NCBI GenBank assembly: GCA_000980495.1
Contig: LARN01000040.1
Location: 1-12,688, forward strand
Source of the DNA: Acinetobacter sp. N54.MGS-139
GTDB taxonomy: Bacteria; Pseudomonadota; Gammaproteobacteria; Burkholderiales; Burkholderiaceae_F
Direction of reading: 5' to 3'
Length of the DNA: 12,688 bases
Under the pieces are notes generated by a model that saw only the letters and a list, made by a program, of their open reading frames with translations, made no database searches and was not told the origin of the DNA. Every line of letters begins with the position of its first letter. Position 1 is the first letter of the stretch. The position numbers and the translations under genes are program-made. Below are positions 7,096 through 12,688 of the stretch, in pieces.

Positions 7096-8007
7096 CTATG
7101 GTTTTACGGCTTTGGTGCTTTTCTTCGGTAAAGAAAGCACTAAAACATTGAGAAGCACGAGGCAGATACCCGCAGCTTCCCACAGCCCTATTCTTAGATC
7201 AAAGGCAAAAACGGAAAGCAAATAAGCACTCAGAGGTTCAAAACAGACCATCAGACCGACGATAACCGCTGAAACGTATTTGAGGCTTGAGAGGTAGCAC
7301 CAGAAAGCGACAACAGTTCCAATCAGGACAACATATGTGAATGCCGAGATAGACAAGGCAGTCCATTGAACATTCATTGTCCAAGGCGGATTCATTACGG
7401 ATGCAACAAGACCGCCGAAAAGCATTCCGAAACCGACAACGGGTCCCACGCCGACTTTAATGATGAGTTTTCTCGGCTGAATCGAATAAGCCGCAGAAAA
7501 AACTGCCGAGGCCAGCCCCCAAAGCACACCTTCAAACGAGAAATCCAAGGAAGTGAAATTTCCTTTGGTCACGATTAAGAAAACACCGGAAGCCGCAAGA
7601 ACAAAACAGATTCCTTCCCGAATGGTCAAAGGACGCTTTTCGGTCAATGACAGCCAGCATGCGCAAATCAGCGGAACAAGCGTCAGAACAATGGCGGCGG
7701 TACCTGCATTGGAAGCTGCCACAGAAAGCATGAAAGTAAGCTGAGAAACCAGGATTAACAAACCGGCAACTAAGATTCCGACGGTTGTCTTGGCATTCCG
7801 AAGCGGAGAAATAATGTTTCTTCCGAAAACCACTCGCTCCATGATCAGCAGGATCAAACCGGCCAAAACCAGACGCATAGATACCAAGTCCAGTGGTGTA
7901 AATGAGCACTGTTGAAAAAGATATTGCGCGCATACGCCCATCGAGCCCCAGAAAACTGCGGCGGCGATAGCCAGCCCGATGCCCTTGCTAAAAGATGAAT
8001 CTCGCAT
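7096..8007 (-). CDS. DMT/EamA-family transporter
   Basis: A 303-residue inner-membrane protein of the drug/metabolite transporter superfamily with two EamA repeats and about ten predicted helices. Repeat 1 starts IGLAIAAAVFWGSMGVCAQYLF and contains the family's ASNAGTAAIVLTLVPL; repeat 2 starts SFEGVLWGLASAVFSAAYSI and ends with VSAVIVGLMVCFEPLSAYLLSVFAFD, followed by a short basic tail. Members export amino acids, nucleosides or other metabolites; the substrate cannot be inferred. The length is normal, the start is at 8007 with only a weak AG-rich ribosome-binding site, and the stop is TAG. It is transcribed toward pckA and appears monocistronic. Confidence 0.88.
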   Translation of the reverse strand: MRDSSFSKGIGLAIAAAVFWGSMGVCAQYLFQQCSFTPLDLVSMRLVLAGLILLIMERVVFGRNIISPLRNAKTTVGILVAGLLILVSQLTFMLSVAASNAGTAAIVLTLVPLICACWLSLTEKRPLTIREGICFVLAASGVFLIVTKGNFTSLDFSFEGVLWGLASAVFSAAYSIQPRKLIIKVGVGPVVGFGMLFGGLVASVMNPPWTMNVQWTALSISAFTYVVLIGTVVAFWCYLSSLKYVSAVIVGLMVCFEPLSAYLLSVFAFDLRIGLWEAAGICLVLLNVLVLSLPKKSTKAVKP

Positions 8008-8148
8008 GTCTTTTCTAAATACTTTGGAAAAAGAAAAGACTCACAAAGGAGCCTTTCTAAAAATTATTATTGGTTTTCATTGAAATTTTGCGATGTCGAG
8101 GATACCTCAAAAAACCTTTGCTTCCTAAACTTTTAAGAGAATAACTGA

Positions 8149-8190
8149 GGCGCCGCATTAATCCGAGAGAAGAATCCAGAATCCGGCGCA
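8149..8190 (-). promoter_or_regulatory. Imperfect stem-loop upstream of the EamA gene
   Basis: GGCGCCG (8149-8155) can pair with CGGCGC (8184-8189) around an AT-rich loop. On the minus strand the loop carries three GGATT units. It lies 140-180 bases upstream of the EamA start and just downstream of the terminator of the neighbouring minus-strand gene. It may be part of an untranslated leader, but I recognise no known riboswitch class. The rest of 8008-8194 shows no gene. Confidence 0.25.
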
Positions 8191-8194
8191 TAAC

Positions 8195-8226
8195 AAAAAC
8201 TCACGAGCGGCCGACTCGTGAGTTTT
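8195..8226 (-). terminator. Intrinsic terminator after the small membrane protein gene
   Basis: A perfect 12-base stem (8196-8207 with 8215-8226, AAAACTCACGAG arms) has a 7-base loop. On the minus strand it is followed by a T-run (GTTTTTG). It lies about 25 bases downstream of the stop of the 71-residue gene at 8252 and insulates the EamA gene. Confidence 0.85.
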
Positions 8227-8251
8227 GATTTAGATCTGTCGTCAGACTAAG

Positions 8252-8467
8252 TTAGAAACCGCAGACAAGGATTGCTAACAATGTGCCCGGCCACAAAAGA
8301 GCGCCGATAACGACATACATGATGTTAAAAGCAAAATCCAACAGACTCGTCCAGAGAACGGAAAGGACCGGAATATTTGCCCAAAGAAAAGCCAGCATTG
8401 CGAGAGCGCCCAAGAAATAAAGGCCGCTCACCCAATTAACAAATTTTTGAGTTGTACGCAGAACCAT
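8252..8467 (-). CDS. Small hydrophobic membrane protein, unknown function
   Basis: I do not recognise this 71-residue protein. It has two predicted membrane helices (about 13-32, GLYFLGALAMLAFLWANI, and about 44-70, ending in GALLWPGTLLAILVCGF) joined by a short loop. The basic N-terminus (VLRTTQK) suggests that end is cytoplasmic, with both ends inside. The gene is well supported despite its size: a strong GGGAGG ribosome-binding site lies about 7 bases before the ATG at 8467, there is a clean TAA stop, and it has its own strong terminator. It is a single-gene unit divergent from the Nudix gene. No signal cleavage site or metal-binding motif is evident. Confidence 0.72.
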   Translation of the reverse strand: MVLRTTQKFVNWVSGLYFLGALAMLAFLWANIPVLSVLWTSLLDFAFNIMYVVIGALLWPGTLLAILVCGF

Positions 8468-8598
8468 AATGTTCCTCCCAAGATCTTGAAGGTCAATTCA
8501 TCATCCTTTCCCCAATAGGGTTAACGAGATGATAAATATGATCGTTAGCCAACAGTAGCATTCTAGACCTTAAAAGCCTAAAAACGAACAAATCCTTA

Positions 8599-8627
8599 AA
8601 GACAACTTAACTCTTGGTGGCTAAAAT
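8599..8627 (+). promoter_or_regulatory. Candidate sigma-70 promoter for the Nudix gene
   Basis: AAGACA (8599-8604) is separated by 17 bases from TAAAAT (8622-8627), giving 4/6 and 5/6 matches to consensus. The implied start of transcription, near 8634, lies about 55 bases before the preferred ATG at 8690. Confidence 0.45.
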
Positions 8628-8689
8628 GGGTATCGGAAGCGGGCCATGAGCCTGACTCCGCCGGAATGACTAAAGAAAGAGAGACATGT

Positions 8690-9268
8690 ATGCTTCAGAA
8701 TAACCCGGAAAATGACCCTTTAGCTGAAAAACTGATTGACAGCGGAATCGCCTACAAAGGATCTTTCCTTCAGCTGCACAAAGACACTGTTAAAACCCCG
8801 GACGGTGTCGTGACAACCAGAGAGTATCTCCATCATCCGGGCGCCTCCATGATCATTCCGATGTTCGAAGACGGCACTGTCATACTTGAACGCCAATACC
8901 GCCACCCTTTGCGCAGAAGCTTTCTCGAATTTCCCGCTGGAAAATTGAATCCCGGTGAATCTCCTTTTAACTGCGCCAAACGAGAATTAATGGAAGAAAC
9001 AGGATACGAAGCGCAGATCTGGAAAAAGCTCGGCCGATTTAATAATGCGATTGGTTATTCTGATGAAGAAATCACCGTCTTTTACGCCGGAGATTTGAAG
9101 TATGTGGAACAGCATTTAGATGCCGGAGAAGTTCTTGACATTATTAAGATGCCCTTCTCCGAAGTCCTTAAACAATGCTTGAACGGCGAAATCACCGACG
9201 TCAAAACTATCGTCGGTGCCTTCTGGCTCCAAAACTACCTCAGCACTCAGAAAGAGGCAGAAAGGTAG
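8690..9268 (+). CDS. Nudix hydrolase, ADP-ribose pyrophosphatase type
   Basis: A 192-residue Nudix enzyme. The Nudix box GKLNPGESPFNCAKRELMEE plus TGY occupies about residues 84-106 and matches GX5EX7REUXEEXGU in full, so the metal-binding glutamates are present. FLEFPAGKL just before it, together with the ILERQYRHPL strand, is typical of the ADP-ribose/ADP-sugar pyrophosphatase (NudF-like) group, which splits ADP-ribose to AMP and ribose-5-phosphate. I chose ATG 8690 because GAGAG lies about 9 bases upstream; the in-frame ATG 8666 adds eight polar residues with a poorly placed GGA. The stop is TAG. It is followed, 102 bases on, by a channel gene on the same strand, across a hairpin, so co-transcription is possible but not certain. 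Confidence 0.88.
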   Translation: MLQNNPENDPLAEKLIDSGIAYKGSFLQLHKDTVKTPDGVVTTREYLHHPGASMIIPMFEDGTVILERQYRHPLRRSFLEFPAGKLNPGESPFNCAKRELMEETGYEAQIWKKLGRFNNAIGYSDEEITVFYAGDLKYVEQHLDAGEVLDIIKMPFSEVLKQCLNGEITDVKTIVGAFWLQNYLSTQKEAER

Positions 9269-9299
9269 TCTTCTCCTCTAAATATTAGTGTCCTGTTAC

Positions 9300-9327
9300 G
9301 GGCCGGCTTGTAAAAGCGAGTCGGCCC
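9300..9327 (+). terminator. GC-rich hairpin between the Nudix and channel genes
   Basis: GGGCCG (9300-9305) pairs with CGGCCC (9322-9327). Wobble pairs extend the stem inward to a TAAAAG loop. No U-run follows, so it may be a weak terminator or an mRNA-stabilising structure in the 102-base gap. Confidence 0.45.
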
Positions 9328-9370
9328 GATTGCACAATAATGGCTTCAATGATTAGAGGAGAGGTCTGTT

Positions 9371-10159
9371 TTGAGCAAAGGAACATGGGAAAGGATTAAA
9401 GATCAGGGTGTTAAGGGCCTGCTGCGATTAATCGTGCTGATCTGTTCCCTCGTCCTGATCGGTGTTATTTCTTACGACACTTTTGTCTACAACAATCCGT
9501 TTTACCAGAGCGAATTTGCAGAGAAGGTGCAATTTTGGGTCTGCATCTTCTTTATGGTGGATCTGGCACTTGAGTTTATCCTTTCCAAGAGAAAAGCTCG
9601 ATATATCACGACTTATTTGCTCCTCTTTATCGCCTGTATTCCCTATGGGACACTTCTACCGAAGCTAGGCATTACCTTACCGCGGGACATCGGATATTTC
9701 GTTAGTTTCATGCCGCTCATCCGAAGCTGCTACGCTCTGGCCATTGTTGTCGGATGGTTCGCCATTCAAACATCTTCTAAGATGTTTGTAACTTATGCCA
9801 TCATCTTGTTCTCCGGGATCTATCTGGGGAGCTTGGGCTTTTACGTCTGTGAAACCAATGTCAATCCCGGCGTCAGAACCTATTGGGACGCTTTATGGTG
9901 GTCCGTTATGGAAGCCATTACGATCGGCTGCAACATCGAAGCCGTGACCACCGGAGGCAAAGTCCTTTCTGTAATTGTGGGTGTGCTCGGTCTGTTAATC
10001 ATTCCGATGTTTACCGTGTACGTTAACAATATCGTGTCTGTCTTCCATACCGTGACGAGCGCTGCCGCTGAAGCGGCTGCCGGAAGTCCCGAAGAAAGGG
10101 CTACCGCAAACGAAAACAACAAAAAGGACAAAGATCAAAACAACAGCAGCAACGGTTAA
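9371..10159 (+). CDS. Six-helix ion channel protein with atypical pore filter
   Basis: A 262-residue membrane protein with the layout of voltage-gated-like cation channels. Hydrophobic helices lie near 17-38, 52-72, 80-96, 108-131, 137-160 and 197-222, with a re-entrant pore segment (YWDALWWSVMEAITIG, about 171-185) between the last two. Potassium channels carry TVGYGD after the pore helix; here the line is TIGCNIEAVT, keeping T-I-G but losing YGD. The fourth helix has just two arginines (R105, R118), so voltage sensing is doubtful. The C-terminal 35 residues are hydrophilic, rich in Ala, Glu, Lys and Asn. The start is TTG 9371, supported by GGAGAGG 6 bases upstream; no in-frame ATG lies near. 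The stop is TAA. A potassium-channel family member is most likely, but ion selectivity is unknown. Confidence 0.75.
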   Translation: MSKGTWERIKDQGVKGLLRLIVLICSLVLIGVISYDTFVYNNPFYQSEFAEKVQFWVCIFFMVDLALEFILSKRKARYITTYLLLFIACIPYGTLLPKLGITLPRDIGYFVSFMPLIRSCYALAIVVGWFAIQTSSKMFVTYAIILFSGIYLGSLGFYVCETNVNPGVRTYWDALWWSVMEAITIGCNIEAVTTGGKVLSVIVGVLGLLIIPMFTVYVNNIVSVFHTVTSAAAEAAAGSPEERATANENNKKDKDQNNSSNG

Positions 10160-10250
10160 CATGAGATTTGCAAGCTTAGATTGGGTTATGTCCTTAATCG
10201 GCTGAAAGAAAAAGATTATCCTGAGAGGGACGATGATTTCAGGAGGATCT

Positions 10251-10658
10251 ATGGCATACAAAATCATTGATATTCAAGGCATTGGCGAAGCTTACGCACC
10301 GAAATTAATTGCAATCGGAATCAAAACGCCGGAAGAATTGCTCGAAGCCTGCCTCACGCCTTCTGCACGTAAGAAAGTAGCGGAAGAAACCGGTATCTCG
10401 GGAAAGCTCATTCTTAAATGGGCTAATCATGCAGATTTATTCAGAATCAGCGGTATCGGCCCTCAGTATGCAGAATTGCTTGAAGCAGCCGGTGTTGATA
10501 CCGTTAAAGAGCTGAAGCACAGAGTTCCGGCCAATCTAACAGCTAAGATGGTCGAAATTAATAAGGCAAAAAATCTTGCTCAGCGCGATCCATCCGAAAA
10601 GGAAGTCACTAAATGGATTGAAGAAGCCGGCAAGCTTGAAGGAAAAATTACGTATTAA
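10251..10658 (+). CDS. DUF4332-like helix-hairpin-helix protein
   Basis: A 135-residue soluble protein with two tandem helix-hairpin-helix-type units. IIDIQGIGEAYAPKLIAIGIKTPEELLE (about 5-32) and LFRISGIGPQYAELLEAAGVDTVKELKHR (about 64-92) each carry the GIG-x-x-(Y)A-x-L-x-x-x-G-I/V-x-T pattern of the DUF4332 family. HhH folds usually contact DNA backbone or partner proteins, but the role of this family is not established, so I assign none. The start at 10251 follows a perfect AGGAGG 4 bases upstream; the ATG at 10233 is less likely because it precedes that site. The gene begins 91 bases after the channel stop on the same strand, so the two may share a message. The stop is TAA, followed by a terminator. 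Confidence 0.8.
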   Translation: MAYKIIDIQGIGEAYAPKLIAIGIKTPEELLEACLTPSARKKVAEETGISGKLILKWANHADLFRISGIGPQYAELLEAAGVDTVKELKHRVPANLTAKMVEINKAKNLAQRDPSEKEVTKWIEEAGKLEGKITY

Positions 10659-10684
10659 ACGCTAGGCGTAGATTGCGGAATTCG

Positions 10685-10705
10685 GGCCTCCAATGGAGGC
10701 CTTTT
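10685..10705 (+). terminator. Intrinsic terminator after the DUF4332-like gene
   Basis: GGCCTCC (10685-10691) pairs perfectly with GGAGGCC (10695-10701) across an AAT loop, followed by TTTT and further Ts. It lies 26 bases after the stop and 8 bases before the stop of the convergent dehydrogenase gene. Confidence 0.85.
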
Positions 10706-10712
10706 GTATTTC

Positions 10713-11630
10713 TTAGAGGATGCCTTCTTTTGTCTTCTGCGCGATCATCTGTGCAGATTTATCGAGAAGTTCTTTTTCTTCATCCGTTAGTCCCAAGCGA
10801 TGGACATATTCCACGCCGTCCTTTCCAATTACTGCCGGATATCCGACATAACAGCCGTAGTCTTCTAAATAAACAGAGGCCGGGCAAGCAAGTTTTGCGT
10901 CAGAGAAAACGGCTTGAAGGAGTTTAACTGCGCAGGTTGCAATGGCGTAGCAAGTGTATTTTTTACCGTTAAAAACAAGCCAGCCTCCGCCTCTTGCGGC
11001 CTTATCAAGCTCCGCCAACTTAAGATGCTGGTCTTTGGCAATTTCTGTGATCGGCTCACCCTGAACGGTAATTGTCGACCAAGCTGCAAACTGTGATTCT
11101 CCGTGTTCGCCCAATACATAACCGGCAATGTTGTGCGGGTTCTGATCCAGCGCCATGCTAACGGCTCTTTGCATACGGGCTGTATCCAAGAATGTTCCTG
11201 TTCCGAAAACCTGCTGGCGGCTCAAGCCGGTGTAATGCTGAAGCAGACCGGTAATGACGTCACATGGATTCGAAATATTGATCAGGATTCCATGGAAACC
11301 GGCTTCTTTCAAGGCCGTTCCGACTTGTTTAGCCTGCCGGCAGTTGAAAGAGTATTCCAGGAAGCGATTTCCGCCTTCGGCCAGGGCCTTGATGTCTCCG
11401 AAAGATGTAATGACAACATCCGCATCTTGGAGAGCCTGATAGTCGTTCATGGAAAGCTTTGTATAGGTATCCAAGCGGCCTAAAGAATCCAGAAGATCGT
11501 AAAACTCGGCTGTGCATTTAGCCTCATTTGAATCGATGAGCACCAGTTCGTCTGCGATTCCTTTTGTCACCAGAGTATAGGCAACGGTAGAGCCGACATG
11601 ACCCAGACCGATAACACCAACTTTTCTCAT
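10713..11630 (-). CDS. L-lactate / L-2-hydroxyisocaproate dehydrogenase-like
   Basis: A 305-residue NAD-dependent 2-hydroxyacid dehydrogenase of the LDH/MDH superfamily. The Rossmann GLGHVGS lies at 8-14; Asp33 (LIDSN) should bind the adenine ribose and favours NAD over NADP. NISNPCDVIT follows, then GTGTFLDTARMQRAV with Asp149 and Arg152, and GEHGES with catalytic His177. Arg89 (GNRF) in the mobile-loop region may be the catalytic arginine. GEHGESQFAAWST and LDTARMQRAV resemble lactobacillary L-2-hydroxyisocaproate dehydrogenase more than classic LDH, so the substrate may be a branched or larger 2-oxo acid. It is about normal length. The ATG at 11630 follows AGAGAGG. The stop is TAA. It appears monocistronic; lineage-unusual similarity to Firmicutes enzymes hints at transfer, but this is not proven. 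Confidence 0.87.
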   Translation of the reverse strand: MRKVGVIGLGHVGSTVAYTLVTKGIADELVLIDSNEAKCTAEFYDLLDSLGRLDTYTKLSMNDYQALQDADVVITSFGDIKALAEGGNRFLEYSFNCRQAKQVGTALKEAGFHGILINISNPCDVITGLLQHYTGLSRQQVFGTGTFLDTARMQRAVSMALDQNPHNIAGYVLGEHGESQFAAWSTITVQGEPITEIAKDQHLKLAELDKAARGGGWLVFNGKKYTCYAIATCAVKLLQAVFSDAKLACPASVYLEDYGCYVGYPAVIGKDGVEYVHRLGLTDEEKELLDKSAQMIAQKTKEGIL

Positions 11631-12003
11631 TTTTCCTCTCTATGTTGCTACCTAAGATGCAATCCATTCTAAGTAGAAACCTGGAGGAATCTAAAATTGT
11701 TGATAGGATTTTTGCATCAGTAAAGGCTCTTTTTTCCTCACCAGATTTGTCTGGACAGGGAACCTTCTTTGCTCAAATTGCTTGTTGCTTTAGTTTTGTT
11801 TCTGGCTTGTTAGGCACTACGGTAAAGGCCTCAAAGCGAAAGTTGCAGGGGTCAAGTGTTTTTGAGGCCCTGAAAAGAGCCCCCCCCCTGAAACTTATTA
11901 TCAAAATGCAAATTGAGAAATTCTCGGGAAAACTCTAAAACGCGATCTAGTTATATCTTTTTGCTAAGAGGATGAAAAGAGAATTCAGCTTGAGTATTTA
12001 TAG
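11631..12003. other. Intergenic region upstream of the dehydrogenase gene
   Basis: About 370 bases separate the dehydrogenase start from tRNA-Leu. A plus-strand 98-codon frame here has no recognisable family, no good ribosome-binding site, and crosses a run of nine Cs (11880-11888). Two overlapping small palindromes, CCAGA-TTTG-TCTGG (11742-11755) and TGTC-TG-GACA (11749-11758), lie about 115 bases upstream of the dehydrogenase start and could be a repressor operator. A TAGAAT box on the minus strand (near 11665-11675) has only a poor -35 partner. Confidence 0.35.
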
Positions 12004-12087
12004 TGGTGCGAGTGGACGGACTCGAACCGTCACGTCGAAGACACTAGAACCTAAATCTAGCGCGTCTACCAATTTCGCCACACTCGC
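12004..12087 (-). tRNA. tRNA-Leu (anticodon UAG)
   Basis: The minus strand folds as a class II tRNA. The acceptor stem is GCGAGTG with CACTCGC, then discriminator A and an encoded CCA (12004-12006). The D arm contains AAATTGGTAGACGCG. The anticodon stem is CTAGA/TCTAG around the loop TTTAGGT, giving anticodon TAG, which reads CUA and other CUN leucine codons. A long variable arm precedes the T arm, GACGGTTCGAGTCCGTC. A minus-strand frame through it reads SVAKLVDALDLGSS, the familiar false protein of tRNA-Leu genes. It is a single tRNA with no neighbour in a cluster. Confidence 0.95.
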
Positions 12088-12097
12088 AAGAAGACGA

Positions 12098-12103
12098 ATT
12101 GTA
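12098..12103 (-). promoter_or_regulatory. Candidate -10 box for tRNA-Leu
   Basis: TACAAT on the minus strand ends 10 bases before the mature tRNA 5' end, a normal distance for a tRNA promoter. The -35 position is poorly matched (TTTCGC at 17 bases). Confidence 0.35.
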
Positions 12104-12135
12104 CCTGAGTTCTCAAAGTAGCGAAAGCAAAGGAA

Positions 12136-12161
12136 CAAGCAATTTGACAATAAGCAATTTG
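12136..12161. repeat. Short direct repeat upstream of tRNA-Leu
   Basis: AAGCAATTTGA occurs at 12136-12146 and again at 12151-12161, a 15-base period. A near copy of the second unit with its flanks lies inverted at 11771-11787, on the other side of the tRNA (16 of 17 bases). It may be a binding site or a relic of integration, or chance in AT-rich sequence. Confidence 0.4.
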
Positions 12162-12528
12162 AGCAGCCGTCGCTTAATGCGCTTTGCTTTAACAGAGGCG
12201 TGAGATTGATGCGCAGGCATGATCTCATCCTTACAAGGCGACTCCGGAGTGCGATCCGAGAGCCGTTTTGCTTGGTTTCTACAAAGATTGAAAAGATAAC
12301 CAGCAACTTTCTAATTCCTCAGCCGTCATGCCCTAACAACTTCGGCTCGAGTTTCTTGTCAGATTGACCATTAAAAAAAGCTTCCCACACCATTAAATGA
12401 ACCTAACCTAAAGGAAACACCCATCTAACCAATAAAAAAATCCTGCCGGGTGAGCATAATTTTCATAAAAATGAAAAGGTAAGCTTGCGGTATGTTGTTA
12501 ATAATGATTTAAAGGCTGAAAATCTTAA
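12162..12528. other. Gene-free region between tRNA-Leu and the insertion sequence
   Basis: About 370 bases hold no frame with a ribosome-binding site or family resemblance on either strand. The only structure I see is an AT-rich hairpin TTTTCAT-aaaa-ATGAAAA (about 12460-12477). There is no obvious promoter apart from that of the tRNA. Confidence 0.4.
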
Positions 12529-12536
12529 GGAACCTC

Positions 12537-12565
12537 TGCACAAAAGGTGGGTGATATGCTATAAT
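12537..12565 (+). promoter_or_regulatory. Promoter at the insertion-sequence end
   Basis: A perfect TATAAT (12560-12565) is preceded by TG-C (an extended -10) and, 17 bases upstream, by TGCACA (12537-12542), which overlaps the terminal repeat. This is the usual place for a weak transposase promoter. Transcription would start near 12572, 19 bases before the ATG. Confidence 0.6.
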
Positions 12566-12590
12566 TAGCACACTACCGAAAAGTGTGACT

Positions 12591-12688
12591 ATGAAGATTA
12601 AAGCCCCCACATTCGCTGATTTATTTGCAGAAACCTCACCGCAGCTGGGCGGTGCCAGAAGAACAAAGTTCCTGGAGACTTTAGACCG
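12591..12688 (+). CDS. IS5-family-like transposase, N-terminal part (cut by window end)
   Basis: The frame from ATG 12591 stays open to the window end (32 codons): it starts MKIKAPTFADLF and continues through GGARRTKFLETLD. The RRTKFLETLD stretch resembles the segment in IS5-group transposases that precedes the conserved IPW, and a short hydrophobic leader of this kind is usual. The DDE catalytic residues lie beyond the window. No convincing ribosome-binding site is seen, which is common for transposases. The match is short, so the family call is tentative; the terminal repeat and promoter just upstream support a mobile-element gene. Confidence 0.55.
   Translation, partial: MKIKAPTFADLFAETSPQLGGARRTKFLETLD

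Larger units (their letters stand above)
12529..12688 (+). mobile_element. Left end of an IS5-like insertion sequence (partial)
   Basis: The sequence from GGAACCTCTGCACA (12529 onward) has the form of an insertion-sequence terminal repeat. It is followed by a promoter and a transposase-like frame that runs off the window. TTAA or CTTAAG abuts the tip and may be the target site. The right end and target duplication cannot be seen. The family is inferred from the transposase start, so it stays tentative. Confidence 0.5.

Noticed and set aside
11642..11938. 98-codon plus-strand frame between the dehydrogenase and the tRNA
   Set aside because: No recognisable domain, no ribosome-binding site, and it crosses a run of nine Cs; treated as non-coding.
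12136..12161. CRISPR array
   Set aside because: Only two short 11-base units at 15-base spacing; no array structure here or anywhere else in the window.
11998..12306. 102-codon minus-strand frame overlapping tRNA-Leu
   Set aside because: Its SVAKLVDALDLGSS stretch is the translated tRNA-Leu itself, a well-known false gene; the rest has no family resemblance or ribosome-binding site.

Overview
The window looks like part of a chromosome or long contig from a gut-type betaproteobacterium, most likely Burkholderiales of the Sutterellaceae kind. That is an inference from moderate GC, a TRAP solute-binding protein whose motifs match Burkholderiales relatives, an ATP-dependent PEP carboxykinase very close to the enterobacterial enzyme, and dense TRAP/DMT transporter content. 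I cannot confirm taxonomy from sequence alone.

Left edge (1-900): a mosaic of broken parts. There is a long perfect hairpin, a probable insertion-sequence end, a C-terminally truncated TRAP small permease gene (dctQ, minus strand) and the 3' part of a DMT/EamA exporter gene (plus strand), closed by a terminator. Next (901-2169, minus strand) is a two-gene unit for adenine salvage: a PRPP-binding phosphoribosyltransferase followed by MTA/SAH nucleosidase (mtnN).

2501-4707 is a TRAP transporter operon that is damaged in two ways. dctP is open across its full length except for two TGA codons, both where the family has tryptophan. After it, the first 16 or so codons of dctQ are joined directly to the interior of dctM, so most of dctQ and the start of dctM are gone. 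A strong UUCG-tetraloop terminator separates it from a convergent MenI/YdiI-like thioesterase gene.

5288-8467: pckA (gluconeogenesis/anaplerosis) with a recognisable promoter and terminator, a convergent intact DMT/EamA exporter, and a small two-helix membrane protein. 8599-10705 holds three plus-strand genes: a Nudix ADP-ribose pyrophosphatase-type hydrolase, a six-helix ion channel with an unusual selectivity-filter sequence, and a DUF4332-like helix-hairpin-helix protein. A convergent lactate/2-hydroxyisocaproate dehydrogenase-like gene follows (10713-11630), then tRNA-Leu(UAG), about 440 bases without a gene, and the left end of an IS5-like element whose transposase runs off the window.

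The most interesting signals are the paired TGA-for-Trp codons in dctP, the rearranged TRAP/EamA fragments with insertion-sequence ends at both window edges, and the non-canonical channel filter. I did not find a convincing new multi-gene defence or biosynthetic system. Every intact gene here ends in TAA or TAG; the only TGA terminus is on the truncated EamA fragment.
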